Shown piece by piece: positions 16,552 through 25,838 of a stretch of DNA of 35,616 bases (within the stretch, counting starts at the first letter, position 1; every line of letters starts with the position of its first letter). Origin of the DNA: Legionella anisa (lineage in GTDB: Bacteria > Pseudomonadota > Gammaproteobacteria > Legionellales > Legionellaceae); the NCBI RefSeq assembly GCF_001467525.1, contig NZ_LNXS01000006.1, positions 82,448 through 118,063 on the forward strand, given 5' to 3'. A model generated the notes under the pieces. The model was given only the letters and a program-made list of their open reading frames with translations. It did no database searches and was not told where the DNA came from. The position numbers were made by a program, and so were the translations under genes.

Positions 16552-17382
16552 ATGCGTACGTTTGTTTCCTATTTACTTATTGCATTACTAAGCTTTGGAC
16601 TGTTAATTAACGAAGCCTCTGCTAAACGCTTTGGTGCCGGCAGAAGTTTTGGCATACAGCGTTCCCAAAGTGCCTTGTTTTCACCCAATAAGGTACAGAA
16701 GTCCAGTGTTCTTGGACAAAGCACAAAAAATCCCAGCAGATGGGGAGGATTACTCAGTGGCTTATTAATTGGCGGCTTGCTTACCAGTTTATTTATGGGA
16801 CATGGTTTAGCCAGCGGGCTTTTATCATGGTTAGTAGTTGGCGCAATCCTTTTCTTTGTTATTGGTTTTTTCCGCAAAAGAATGCAACCAGGTTTTCAAA
16901 CAGGACAAGGCAGCCAAACTAATCCTTTTAAGCAAAATCCTTTTAATAATTTTACTCAATCGTTTAACAGCAATTCGAGCAGCAGTGCAAATAACTTTTC
17001 TCAATACCCTGAAGGTTTTGTGCCTGAAACTTTTTTGCGTGAAGCTAAAGTGACCTTTAACCGTTTACAAGCTGCATATGATCAAAAAAACCTTCAAGAT
17101 TTGAGTGAATTCACAGCACCTGAGGTATTTGCAGAAATCAAAATGCAATTAGATGAGCGTGGAAATGCATCAAATAAAACTGAAGTAATCACTTTAGACG
17201 CCAAGTTACTCGATGTTTCACGACAGTCTAATTCACTCATCGCAAGCGTACACTTTACCGGCTTCATCAAAGAAGATGATGAGCCTATGAGTCAACTTGA
17301 TGAAATTTGGCATTTCCGCCAATTTTCTAATAGTAGCCAATGGGTTGTCGGTGGGATCCAGCAGGAAGTATTCCAACCTTAA
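16552..17382 (+). CDS. Tim44-like domain membrane protein
   Basis: 276 aa. It begins with a cleavable-looking signal (LLIALLSFGLLINEASA-K). A low-complexity stretch KRFGAGRSFGIQRS follows, as in bacterial Tim44-domain proteins. A glycine-rich hydrophobic region (about residues 64-105; GGLLSGLLIGGLLTSLF then LLSWLVVGAILFFVIGFF) gives one or two membrane passes. After an asparagine/serine/phenylalanine-rich linker, the C-terminal 120 residues from FVPETFLREAKVTFNRLQAA form the Tim44/NTF2-like domain, ending WHFRQFSNSSQWVVGGIQQ. Bacterial members are inner-membrane proteins of unsettled role. The gene is monocistronic and ends before a stable hairpin at 17394-17424. Confidence 0.85.
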   Translation: MRTFVSYLLIALLSFGLLINEASAKRFGAGRSFGIQRSQSALFSPNKVQKSSVLGQSTKNPSRWGGLLSGLLIGGLLTSLFMGHGLASGLLSWLVVGAILFFVIGFFRKRMQPGFQTGQGSQTNPFKQNPFNNFTQSFNSNSSSSANNFSQYPEGFVPETFLREAKVTFNRLQAAYDQKNLQDLSEFTAPEVFAEIKMQLDERGNASNKTEVITLDAKLLDVSRQSNSLIASVHFTGFIKEDDEPMSQLDEIWHFRQFSNSSQWVVGGIQQEVFQP

Positions 17383-17393
17383 TCACAGCATTA

Positions 17394-17424
17394 ACCTGGG
17401 TTTTCCCCTAGTGAAAATCCAGGT
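17394..17424 (+). terminator. Hairpin after the Tim44-domain gene
   Basis: ACCTGGGTTTTC pairs with GAAAATCCAGGT (11 of 12 positions) across a 7-nt loop, 12 bp after the stop codon. No strong T-run follows, so termination may be weak or the hairpin may protect the mRNA end. Confidence 0.6.
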
Positions 17425-17592
17425 CACATTATGTCTTACTTAGAAACTACAAGTGTATCAGTTCCCCATAGATTTTCAGTGAGTAATCGAGCAAAGTTCG
17501 ATGTGGGCTTTTTAAGAGCTTATACTTATTACTACTACAACAAATAAAAAGTGAATTATAATTGTGTATCTTTCAAAAATCGTGTCACGTGT

Positions 17593-17663
17593 TTGTTCTT
17601 CTCCAACGCTGTGCCATGGAAGGCAGAAAGCCAAAGCGCATCGATGTAAGTGGAGAAGAACAA
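17593..17663. repeat. Inverted repeat downstream of greA
   Basis: Perfect 13-bp arms (TTGTTCTTCTCCA at 17593-17605 and its complement at 17651-17663) enclose a 45-bp loop that can fold further. The element lies 8 bp beyond the greA stop and within the gap facing the Tim44 gene. It may end greA transcripts imprecisely or be a small mobile-repeat relic. The rest of 17425-17592 shows nothing I can name. Confidence 0.55.
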
Positions 17664-17671
17664 TGAGCTAT

Positions 17672-18148
17672 TTAGATGTATTGCACATCAATAATTTCAT
17701 ACTCCACCATACCTCCCGGCGTATTTACTGTTACTACGTCATCCAATTCCTTACCAATTAAAGCACGACCAATTGGAGAACTGTAAGAAATTTTATTCTG
17801 TTTAATATCTGCTTCATCCTCACCGACAATGGTGTAGGTTACCGTAGCATCTGAATCTTTATTGCACACTGTAACTGTAGCGCCAAAAACTACCTTGCCA
17901 TTATTAGGTAATTTGCTGATATCAATGATTTGTGCATGAGATAATTTTGCTTCCAGTTCTTGAATACGTCCTTCATTAAAGCTTTGCTGTTCTCGGGCTG
18001 CGTGATACTCGGCATTTTCTTTCAAATCACCATGTGCCCTTGCTGTAGCAATCGCTTCAACAATACGAGGCCTATCAACAAATTTTAAACGCTGTAATTC
18101 TGAATTAAGTGCTTCCGCACCTTGAACTGTCATAGGGTGTTTGCTCAT
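17672..18148 (-). CDS. greA: Transcript cleavage factor GreA
   Basis: GreA rescues backtracked RNA polymerase by stimulating transcript cleavage in the secondary channel. 158 aa, the standard length. The N-terminal coiled coil carries the catalytic acidic tip in [20 protein letters not shown], followed by [12 protein letters not shown]. The C-terminal FKBP-like domain contains [20 protein letters not shown] and [15 protein letters not shown]. The ATG has GAGG 5 nt upstream. It lies downstream of carB on the same strand, but a long inverted repeat separates them, so co-transcription is uncertain. Confidence 0.97.
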   Translation of the reverse strand: MSKHPMTVQGAEALNSELQRLKFVDRPRIVEAIATARAHGDLKENAEYHAAREQQSFNEGRIQELEAKLSHAQIIDISKLPNNGKVVFGATVTVCNKDSDATVTYTIVGEDEADIKQNKISYSSPIGRALIGKELDDVVTVNTPGGMVEYEIIDVQYI

Positions 18149-18320
18149 ATCTACCTCAAAAATAATTCCCTGGTAATTTATCTTTTAACCCCATTCTCAC
18201 ATCAAGGTGAAAACGAGATCATTAAGCTCAGTAATAAGTGGAGTCTTGGCAAAAACGAAACCTAATGTTTACCCCCTGTGTCCCGCTACGCTGTCCCCAG
18301 ACTACGCACTTTTTCTTTTT

Positions 18321-18467
18321 ATTAGGTCTGCTTGCATTTCGCTAGCTTGAGCCAAAATGGCCTGATTTTCGAGTACCGAAGCGCAGCATACATAAGGCAT
18401 GTGAGCATCGGAACGCAGAAAATCAGGACAGTTTGGCCAAGATAGTAGAAATGGAACCAGACCTAAT
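18321..18467. repeat. Long imperfect inverted repeat (~147 bp) at the carB 3' end
   Basis: Two arms of about 70 bp fold on each other. Pairing runs from ATTAGGTCTG (18321) with CAGACCTAAT (18458-18467), through GCATTTC with GAAATGG-type sequence, TTGAGCCAAAATGG with CAGTTTGGCCAA, and CCTGATTTTC (18361-18370) with GAAAATCAGG (18418-18427), to a small loop near 18393. A third copy of ACCTAATGT at 18260-18268 makes a direct repeat with 18461-18469. The right end includes the carB stop codon (18463-18465). It looks like a dispersed intergenic element of Legionella type; copy number cannot be judged here. Confidence 0.75.
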
Positions 18468-21400
18468 GTAAATCCTGCAATCGAGTTACCGTTTCTCTAT
18501 CTTCATATTTCATAGCCAAACAAGCAGCCTCAGCTCCTGACAAGGTCGTAGTATAGCTAACCTTGTGTTGTAATGCATTGCGTCTGATTGCAAAGGAATC
18601 GGCGATTGCTTGCTTGCCCTCAGTTGTATTTACAATAAAATCGATTTCGTTATTTTTTATAAAATCTAAAACGTGTGGTCTGCCTTCATTCACCTTAAAT
18701 ACTCGGCGACAATCAACCCCCGCTGCTTGTAATGCCAAAGCAGTGCCGCGTGTTGCAATGATTTCAAAACCTAATTCAATCAATCTCTTGGCAATTTCAC
18801 CTACTCGCGTTTTATCGGCATCCCTAACGGAAACAAAAGCACGACGACGCTTAGGTATGTTCGAACCAGCTCCCAGTTGTGCTTTAGCATAAGCTTGTCC
18901 AAAACGTCTGGCAATACCCATTACTTCCCCTGTAGATTTCATTTCAGGGCCAAGAATAGAGTCTACTCCAGAAAATTTGATAAAAGGGAAAACCGGGAGC
19001 TTAATTGAATAGAAGGATGGCATATGGTGATTTTGACTTAAACCTTGTTCTTTTAAACTAATACCCAGTTTACAAAGAGCCGCAATTTTGGCCAAAGGTA
19101 ACCCTGTCGCTTTGGAAACAAAAGGAACTGTCCTTGAAGCTCTTGGGTTTACCTCCAGAACATAAATATCATCCGCTTGAATAGCAAATTGCGCATTAAT
19201 CAACCCAACCACCCCTAAATTCAATGCCATTTGACGCATTTGTTCCATTAAATCCTGTTGTACCACAACACTAAGACTAAATGGGGGTAAAGTACAAGCA
19301 GAATCTCCTGAATGAATACCAGCCTGCTCTATGTGTTCCATTACGGCACCAATCAATACCTCTTTGCCATCGCAAACTGCGTCAATATCTACTTCAATTG
19401 CATTATCTAAAAATTTATCCAACAATACGGGAGAATCATTGGATACAGCAACTGCATGCGATAAGTAATGGCGCAAATCATCTTCTTGATAGACAACTTC
19501 CATAGCCCGCCCCCCAAGAACATAGGAAGGTCTTACTACTAAGGGATAACCGATCTTATTTGCTAAAGCGATAGCTTCTGCCTCACTACGCACAGTGCCA
19601 TTATCAGGTTGATGTAATTTCAATTCGGTAACTAATTTTTGAAACCTATCCCTGTCTTCTGCCCTATCAATTGCATCAGGAGAGGTTCCAATTATTTTAA
19701 CGCCATTTGCCTCTAACGCTCGTGCTAATTTTAAAGGGGTTTGTCCACCGTAATGAACAATAACTCCCTCCGGTTTTTCTACATCGACAATCCCTAGAAC
19801 ATCCTCTAGAGTCACCGGTTCAAAATACAAACGATCGGAAGTATCAAAGTCGGTCGATACAGTTTCAGGGTTACAATTAACCATAATAGTCTGGCAACCT
19901 GCGTTCCTAAGAGCCATAGCTGCGTGCACACAACAATAATCAAATTCAATTCCCTGACCAATTCGATTCGGTCCTCCACCAAGAATCATAATTTTTTTCT
20001 TGTCGGTATCAGGACGAGCTTCGCAACTGGTTTCATAACACGAATACATATACGCCGTATCACTGGGGAATTCACCTGCGCAGGAATCAATGCGTTTGTA
20101 GACAGGAACAATCCCTAGTTCTTTTCGCTTTTTGCGTACTTCCTCTTCAGTACACGACCAAATATTAGCCAAATAGGCATCGGCAAAACCACGCTGCTTC
20201 AGGAGACGTAAAGTAAGTGCACCGACATCTGCCAATTTCTTTCCAGTCACAGAACATTCCAGAGCAACCAGTTCCTCGACTTGGGCCAAGAACCAGGGAT
20301 CAACACGACTTTCCTGATGAATTTCTTCAAGGGTCATATTGTTTCTAAACGCATCAGCGATATACCAAAGTCTATCTGGAGTTGGTTCTCGCAAATGGCC
20401 TCTTAAACGTGCTAAATCGCTCTTTTTGAATAAGGGATGCAAACCACAACGTCCTATCTCTAAACCCCGTATTGCTTTTTGTAAGGATTCCTGAAAATTG
20501 GATCCAATTGCCATCACTTCACCAACTGATTTCATTTGTGTCGTCAGGGTATCTGAAGTTTGCGGGAATTTATCGAAATTAAATCGTGGTACTTTAGTGA
20601 CTACATAATCAATGCTTGGTTCAAATGAAGCCGGCGTCTTACCTCCAGTAATTTCATTTTTTAACTCATCAAGCGTGTAGCCAACAGCCAGCTTTGCGGC
20701 AACTTTTGCAATAGGAAAGCCAGTTGCCTTGGAGGCCAAAGCAGAGCTTCGAGAAACCCTTGGGTTCATTTCAACCACAAGCATCCGCCCATCCTCTGGA
20801 TTAACAGCAAACTGTACGTTTGAACCTCCTGTATCAACACCTACCGCTCTTAACACTTTAATGGCTGCGTCCCGCATGCGTTGATATTCTTTATCAGTAA
20901 GTGTTTGTGCAGGAGCCACAGTAATTGAATCGCCAGTATGAACTCCCATAGGGTCAAAGTTTTCAATGGTACAGACAATAATACAATTATCATTTTTGTC
21001 ACGTACTACTTCCATTTCAAACTCTTTCCAGCCGAGTACTGATTCATCAATCAATAACTCATGCGTTGGTGATAACTCTAATCCACGCATACAAATTTCT
21101 TCAAATTCTTCGCGGTTATAAGCAATACCACCACCGCTCCCCCCCATAGTAAAAGAGGGACGAATAATTGCCGGGTAACCTAATCGTGCCTGGACCTGGA
21201 TTGCCTCCTCCATACTATGAGCAATCGCCGAACGCGGCATATCCAAACCAATTTTAATCATCAATTGACGAAACTTTTCTCTATCTTCAGCGCGATCAAT
21301 CGCTTCTCGTGTGGCGCCGATCATTTCAACATCATACTTTGCTAAAATTCCTTCGCGTACTAAGTCCAGAGCACAATTAAGCGCCGTCTGTCCACCCATA

Positions 21401-21666
21401 GTGGGCAAAAGCGCATCCGGGCGTTCAATTTCAATGATACGTGCTACTTCTTTCCAAGATACCGGTTCAACATAAGTTGCATCTGCAAGTTCTGGATCCG
21501 TCATAATGGTGGCTGGATTGGAGTTAACCAAGATCACCCGATAACCTTCTTCCTTTAAGGCACGTACGGCTTGGGTTCCAGAGTAATCAAATTCACAAGC
21601 TTGTCCTATTACGATAGGACCTGCTCCAAGGATGAGGATGGATTTAATATCGGTTCGTTTTGGCAT
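18463..21666 (-). CDS. carB: Carbamoyl-phosphate synthase large subunit CarB
   Basis: Makes carbamoyl phosphate for pyrimidine and arginine synthesis with the glutaminase subunit CarA. 1067 aa, full length (E. coli 1073). The N-terminal carboxyphosphate half has [35 protein letters not shown] and [20 protein letters not shown]. The central oligomerisation region follows. The second, carbamoyl-phosphate half has [34 protein letters not shown] and [19 protein letters not shown]. The C-terminal MGS-like allosteric domain includes [19 protein letters not shown]. carA is not upstream, so the usual carAB arrangement is not seen. The stop codon falls inside a long inverted repeat. Confidence 0.98.
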   Translation of the reverse strand: MPKRTDIKSILILGAGPIVIGQACEFDYSGTQAVRALKEEGYRVILVNSNPATIMTDPELADATYVEPVSWKEVARIIEIERPDALLPTMGGQTALNCALDLVREGILAKYDVEMIGATREAIDRAEDREKFRQLMIKIGLDMPRSAIAHSMEEAIQVQARLGYPAIIRPSFTMGGSGGGIAYNREEFEEICMRGLELSPTHELLIDESVLGWKEFEMEVVRDKNDNCIIVCTIENFDPMGVHTGDSITVAPAQTLTDKEYQRMRDAAIKVLRAVGVDTGGSNVQFAVNPEDGRMLVVEMNPRVSRSSALASKATGFPIAKVAAKLAVGYTLDELKNEITGGKTPASFEPSIDYVVTKVPRFNFDKFPQTSDTLTTQMKSVGEVMAIGSNFQESLQKAIRGLEIGRCGLHPLFKKSDLARLRGHLREPTPDRLWYIADAFRNNMTLEEIHQESRVDPWFLAQVEELVALECSVTGKKLADVGALTLRLLKQRGFADAYLANIWSCTEEEVRKKRKELGIVPVYKRIDSCAGEFPSDTAYMYSCYETSCEARPDTDKKKIMILGGGPNRIGQGIEFDYCCVHAAMALRNAGCQTIMVNCNPETVSTDFDTSDRLYFEPVTLEDVLGIVDVEKPEGVIVHYGGQTPLKLARALEANGVKIIGTSPDAIDRAEDRDRFQKLVTELKLHQPDNGTVRSEAEAIALANKIGYPLVVRPSYVLGGRAMEVVYQEDDLRHYLSHAVAVSNDSPVLLDKFLDNAIEVDIDAVCDGKEVLIGAVMEHIEQAGIHSGDSACTLPPFSLSVVVQQDLMEQMRQMALNLGVVGLINAQFAIQADDIYVLEVNPRASRTVPFVSKATGLPLAKIAALCKLGISLKEQGLSQNHHMPSFYSIKLPVFPFIKFSGVDSILGPEMKSTGEVMGIARRFGQAYAKAQLGAGSNIPKRRRAFVSVRDADKTRVGEIAKRLIELGFEIIATRGTALALQAAGVDCRRVFKVNEGRPHVLDFIKNNEIDFIVNTTEGKQAIADSFAIRRNALQHKVSYTTTLSGAEAACLAMKYEDRETVTRLQDLH

Positions 21667-21738
21667 ATTGACAACAAAAAAGAATAAAATGATATATTTT
21701 ACCTACTTTTGCTTAAAGTTTATACCCTTAATGCGTAA

Positions 21739-22011
21739 TTAACTGTACTGATTCGCTAAAATGATTTGCAGTCCTGCTTCAGTTAATGATAAATATTTAT
21801 AATTAGGGTCTGCGGTCGTTCGCTCCAGCCACTCATTCGCGATGCATATGTCCGTTAATTTTTGCAGATCTGCAACGGATACAGATTGTCCTAACTTTTG
21901 AGAAAGCATTGCTGCTGCATCTTCTTCCATGCTTAAAAAAACTTGATCTCGAGTCGCACTACGATTTTTCATCTCATCATAAAATAATTGCAAAATATCA
22001 AGTTCATTCAT
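21739..22011 (-). CDS. Hypothetical small protein, 90 aa, winged-helix-like
   Basis: No named family recognised. MNELDILQLFYDEMKNRS begins a helical protein with VADLQKLTDICIANEWLERT and YKYLSLTEAGLQIIL, a helix-helix then wing pattern like a small winged-helix domain (the LTEAGL ending is frequent there). A ribosome site AAGGA lies 9-10 nt upstream of the ATG. It is 72 bp upstream of carB on the same strand and could share its transcript. A DNA-binding role is a pattern-based guess. Confidence 0.7.
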   Translation of the reverse strand: MNELDILQLFYDEMKNRSATRDQVFLSMEEDAAAMLSQKLGQSVSVADLQKLTDICIANEWLERTTADPNYKYLSLTEAGLQIILANQYS

Positions 22012-22162
22012 GAATGACAGTCCTTAAAATAGATCCCTTGAATACTTACAGTATAAACTTAAATTAACATCTTCATTGCGAATAAAAGAAGAAAAAGAAC
22101 AATAATGTTCCATTTATTCTTGAATCAAGATTAGGAGCTGTAAAAACCCCTACTTTTGGCTT

Positions 22163-23344
22163 TCATCTCAAAGACTGACCCGTTAATTCAGTATCCAATT
22201 GTGTTGTTGGTAGCTCTGAATTATTGACTCCCGTACCAAAAAACGATTGAGGTGCAGTGCTTGGCCCTAAATTCATTTTTTGCAAGGATAATAGAGGCAA
22301 TAAAGCTTGAGTCAAATCATTCATTTGGGCAGCCGCCTCAGCTAATTCCTGGGAGGAGCAATCTTCTTTGGTAAGTTCATACCAAATATATCGTGTTTCC
22401 ATTTTGTTATACGTGTCTGGTTTTTTCAGAAGATCTTTGAGGAGAGGGTGTTTCGGATTTTGCTTTAACCAATGCAGTAAGCTTTCTTTATCGGTAACAT
22501 AGCTGCTCGCAGGAACATTATACCAATGTTCCTCTTTTTTATATTGTTTCACCAATAATATCGGTGTTTCCACCTCATTATAGGCTATCATTTCATCCTT
22601 AATTCGGGTTTTATCATTTTCCACTAAAGCAGTTCGTACATCCTCCAGCTTTTTTGATAAATCATTGTATTGAGTGTACAACGTTTTTAAAGCATCCAAC
22701 TGTTGTTTTTCTTCTGGAGATAACGGGGCTTTGGGATTAGTCAATTCCTTTATGAGTGTGTTGATTTTTTCTAATTCAATGTCATTTAATAAGGTAAGAG
22801 ATGCCCTTGTGTCCTTGCTTTCTAAATCTGGAACTTCCAAATCCTCCTTTACTACCACAACATCGTGCAATTCCCCTCTTATTCGTTGGAAGCCATCAAA
22901 ATCAACATCATCGATTAATTCATGCACACCTGCCTGAAAAGCGCTTACATGCAAATCGATGTCTTGCATTAAAATATGTTGCGACGCGAACGCACTCCAA
23001 AAGCCTGGCATCTCATGAAGTAATCCACTCCTAAAACCAAACCAGAAGGACTCAAGCATGTTGATTATTGTGTTGTAAACTAAAAAAGCGGTTGTAACTG
23101 CAAAAGTAATTGCCACAGCTGTCGCCACGAGTGGAAAAATAATTAAAGTAGTCAGTAGAAAATTCTTCGCAGTTGAAACGCCGAGGGCCTTAAAAGCAGA
23201 TGCAAAAAAAATGGGTAAGCTGATTACAGCAGCAACTCCCAAAAGAAATACAGTCGCTTCATAAAGCGCATTATATGCCAAGATGCGTAATGGCAATACG
23301 ATAACACCTAATACGATCGCTAAAAGACGTTTTAGAATGTACAT
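22163..23344 (-). CDS. Orphan membrane protein, 393 aa, possible U-box-like stretch
   Basis: Not recognised by family. Residues about 5-95 hold three or four hydrophobic segments (RLLAIVLGVIVLPLRILAY, ATVFLLGVAAVISLPIFFA, FLLTTLIIFPLVATAVAITF). The rest is soluble: an acidic helical region with a proline-bearing loop (NPKAPLSPEEKQQ, about 203-215), then residues about 259-325 (ETPILLVKQYK; YNVPASSYVTDKESLLHWLK; KHPLLKDLLKKPDTYNKM). The spacing of these resembles a U-box (PI, a tyrosine before an acidic helix, a WL pair, then a proline loop and closing helix), a fold used by several Legionella ubiquitin-ligase effectors. The C-terminus (TTQLDTELTGQSLR) is polar. The gene stands alone, divergent from the flavoprotein gene. 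The U-box idea and any effector role are speculative. Confidence 0.6.
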   Translation of the reverse strand: MYILKRLLAIVLGVIVLPLRILAYNALYEATVFLLGVAAVISLPIFFASAFKALGVSTAKNFLLTTLIIFPLVATAVAITFAVTTAFLVYNTIINMLESFWFGFRSGLLHEMPGFWSAFASQHILMQDIDLHVSAFQAGVHELIDDVDFDGFQRIRGELHDVVVVKEDLEVPDLESKDTRASLTLLNDIELEKINTLIKELTNPKAPLSPEEKQQLDALKTLYTQYNDLSKKLEDVRTALVENDKTRIKDEMIAYNEVETPILLVKQYKKEEHWYNVPASSYVTDKESLLHWLKQNPKHPLLKDLLKKPDTYNKMETRYIWYELTKEDCSSQELAEAAAQMNDLTQALLPLLSLQKMNLGPSTAPQSFFGTGVNNSELPTTQLDTELTGQSLR

Positions 23345-23430
23345 AAAATGTGCTTATCATGAATAAGTTGTATAAAAAATCCCTTTATGCCTAAGAACAA
23401 CTCTTTGAATCACGTACAGCGCATGGTACC

Positions 23431-24636
23431 ATGTTTAGGTTTAACACAAGTCAATCCAATATGGAAGCAGTTGATGTCATTATAATAGGTGCAGGTGCAG
23501 CAGGTTTAATGTGCGCCATTGAGGCGGGCAAACGTCACCGTAAAGTCCTGATCTTGGATCACGCAAATAAAGTAGGTAAAAAGATTTTAATGTCGGGAGG
23601 AGGTCGTTGTAATTTTACTAATTATTATATTGAGCCTGAAAAATATAACTCCCATAACCCTCATTTTTTTAAATCCGCGTTAACCCGCTATACCCAATGG
23701 GATTTTATTGAACTTGTTAAAAAACATAAAATTCCTTTCCATGAAAAAACCTTAGGACAATTGTTTTGCGATAATAAATCGAAAGACATCGTGGATATGT
23801 TGCTTAAAGAGTGTGGTGCCGCAGGTGCCACGATACACCTAAATACCAGCATAGAAAAAATTCAAAAATCACAAAACTTTAAACTGCAAACCACTAAGGG
23901 AATATTTCAGTGCCAATCTCTAGTTATTGCCAGCGGAGGTTTATCCATACCGACCATGGGTGCTAGTCCATTTGCCTACAAAGTTGCAGAGCAATTTGAT
24001 ATTAAAGTATGGCCGACTCGAGCTGGGTTGGTTCCTCTTACTCTGGATGTATTGGAAAAAGAAAGAATCGCTCTACTTTCTGGGATTGGTATTGACAGTT
24101 TAGTTAAAAATGCACGTATTGAATTTCGTGAAAATACATTATTTACTCATCGTGGTTTGAGTGGTCCTGCAATTTTACAATTATCGTCCTATTGGCATGC
24201 AGGAGAAAGTATTAGTATCAATTTATTGCCCGAAATCAATCTCTTGAATTACTTAAAAAGCGTGCGATCTGAAAAACCACAAAAACAATTAAACTCTATC
24301 TTGTCCACACATTTACCTAAACGCGTGATTGAACTCTTTATTTCACCAGAACTTGCTGAAAAGAAACTTGCTGAACTCTCCAATCATCATTTGGAATCTG
24401 TAGCAAAACAGCTTAACTCTTGGCAGGTAAAGCCTAACGGGACTGAAGGATATCGTACTGCAGAAGTAACTATTGGAGGTATAGATTGCCATGCAATTTC
24501 TTCCAAAACTATGGAAGCCCAAGATATCCCAGGGCTTTATTTCATTGGAGAAGCCTTGGACGTTACCGGTTGGTTAGGAGGATATAATTTTCAATGGGCT
24601 TGGTCATCGGGATGGGCCGCAGGGCAAATGGTATGA
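23431..24636 (+). CDS. BaiN/YhiN-family FAD-dependent oxidoreductase
   Basis: A flavoprotein of the HI0933/YhiN/BaiN family, about 391-401 aa. The FAD-binding start is VDVIIIGAGAAGLMCAIEAG, followed by the family hallmark GKKILMSGGGRCNFTN. LVIASGGLSIPTMGASPFAY lies in the middle, FTHRGLSGPAILQLSSYW after it, and the C-terminal GLYFIGEALDVTGWLGGYNF completes the flavin site. The substrate in most bacteria is unknown; some relatives reduce bile-acid intermediates. The frame starts at ATG 23431, but the ATG at 23461 (MEAVDVII) better fits the family N-terminus; neither has a strong ribosome site. It is divergent from the membrane protein upstream. Confidence 0.9.
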   Translation: MFRFNTSQSNMEAVDVIIIGAGAAGLMCAIEAGKRHRKVLILDHANKVGKKILMSGGGRCNFTNYYIEPEKYNSHNPHFFKSALTRYTQWDFIELVKKHKIPFHEKTLGQLFCDNKSKDIVDMLLKECGAAGATIHLNTSIEKIQKSQNFKLQTTKGIFQCQSLVIASGGLSIPTMGASPFAYKVAEQFDIKVWPTRAGLVPLTLDVLEKERIALLSGIGIDSLVKNARIEFRENTLFTHRGLSGPAILQLSSYWHAGESISINLLPEINLLNYLKSVRSEKPQKQLNSILSTHLPKRVIELFISPELAEKKLAELSNHHLESVAKQLNSWQVKPNGTEGYRTAEVTIGGIDCHAISSKTMEAQDIPGLYFIGEALDVTGWLGGYNFQWAWSSGWAAGQMV

Positions 24637-24767
24637 CACGCGCAATACGCAAACAGTGGATTCCCTACTCTGTCGGCGTTGAATTTTCATTTTTTGATAT
24701 GTTGCCTCTGTGATCAATATTCTACCATAAACGCCTGAGAAGAATCTGCTATAAATCATCAGGTGAG

Positions 24768-25838
24768 TTACCGGACTTTTCTCATCAAATACAAGCCCAA
24801 TAGCGCGAAAATAAAAGTAGGTCCTAAAGCAGCTAATTCAGGCGGCAATTGAAATACAGTGCTAAGAGGACCAAAAAACCGGCTCAAGATATGAAAACTA
24901 AATCCCACTGCAGCACCCACCAATAATTTCGACCCCATAGTTGTCGAACGCAACGGACCAAAAATAAATGGGATGGCGAGAATCATCATCACCATGGTCG
25001 TAAACGGTTGAATAATCCGTTGTAAAAAAGCAAACTGATAAGTATGTACATTCTGATGATTATGTTTTTGCTCTCGTATGTAGCGATTAAGTTCTTGCAA
25101 GGTCATCTCATCAGGTTCAATACTGCTAATCGCCAAGATTTTTGGTTTTACGGATACGTCCCAAGGAAGGGAAGCAAAAGTCTGAGTTTTGGTTTTATCT
25201 ACCTCAAAATCTGTTTGCTGTATGTCATATGCAAACCACCCTGTTGGAGTAAACCTGACTTCACGAATAAAACGTGACATTTTTAAATGATGATGCGCAT
25301 CAAACCGAAATTGATACACTTCGTTTAGAACATTGTTGGGCAGTATTAAACCAACAGAAATAAAATCATTTCCATAACGCAGCCAAGAACCCTTTGAAGT
25401 TCTCAATGCTTGCCCTCCACTAACTGCAGCAGTTTTATAGTCATTAGCATAATGGGATAAGTATGGGACTAAAGTTTCGCCCAGTGCAGTAATCAATACA
25501 ATAAGCAGTATCGATGCTTTTAGTACTGCCCAGGTTATCTGTCCTATGGACATTCCTGAGGCACGCATGATAACTAATTCGCTATGATTGGCCAAAATTC
25601 CTAGTCCAATCAAACAACCAAGGAGACTGGCCATGGGAAAAAATAAATAGACTTGATATGGCATTTGCAACAAGATAAAAACCGTTGCTTGTGCAATGCC
25701 GTAATCAACTCGCCCCAAATCACTTAGTTCACCCACAAATAAAATAAAAATTTGCAGTCCTATCAGCATGAGCGTGACTAAACCAATAGAGCTGAGTACA
25801 GTTTTCGCAATGTAGCGATCTAATATCTTCATGCTCAT
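24768..25838 (-). CDS. lptG: LPS export permease LptG
   Basis: One of the two inner-membrane permease subunits (with LptF) of the LptB2FG ABC transporter that extracts lipopolysaccharide and feeds it to LptC. 356 aa. N-terminal MKILDRYIAKTVLSSIGLV and the second helix region are typical (QMPYQVYLFFPMASLLGCLIG, then ELVIMRASGMSIGQI). The periplasmic jellyroll follows, and three C-terminal helices (PFTTMVMMILAIPFIFGPLR; GSKLLVGAAVGFSFHILSRF; ELAALGPTFIFALLGLYLM). It overlaps lptF by 4 bases. lptB and lptC are not in the window. Confidence 0.96.
   Translation of the reverse strand: MSMKILDRYIAKTVLSSIGLVTLMLIGLQIFILFVGELSDLGRVDYGIAQATVFILLQMPYQVYLFFPMASLLGCLIGLGILANHSELVIMRASGMSIGQITWAVLKASILLIVLITALGETLVPYLSHYANDYKTAAVSGGQALRTSKGSWLRYGNDFISVGLILPNNVLNEVYQFRFDAHHHLKMSRFIREVRFTPTGWFAYDIQQTDFEVDKTKTQTFASLPWDVSVKPKILAISSIEPDEMTLQELNRYIREQKHNHQNVHTYQFAFLQRIIQPFTTMVMMILAIPFIFGPLRSTTMGSKLLVGAAVGFSFHILSRFFGPLSTVFQLPPELAALGPTFIFALLGLYLMRKVR

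Noticed and set aside
17564..17761. 65-codon plus-strand frame between the Tim44 gene and greA
   Set aside because: It spans the inverted repeat and the antisense end of greA, has no ribosome site and no protein-like pattern.
18563..18892. 109-codon plus-strand frame inside carB
   Set aside because: It lies opposite a fully conserved CarB domain and has no start signal; it is an artefact of the codon use of carB.
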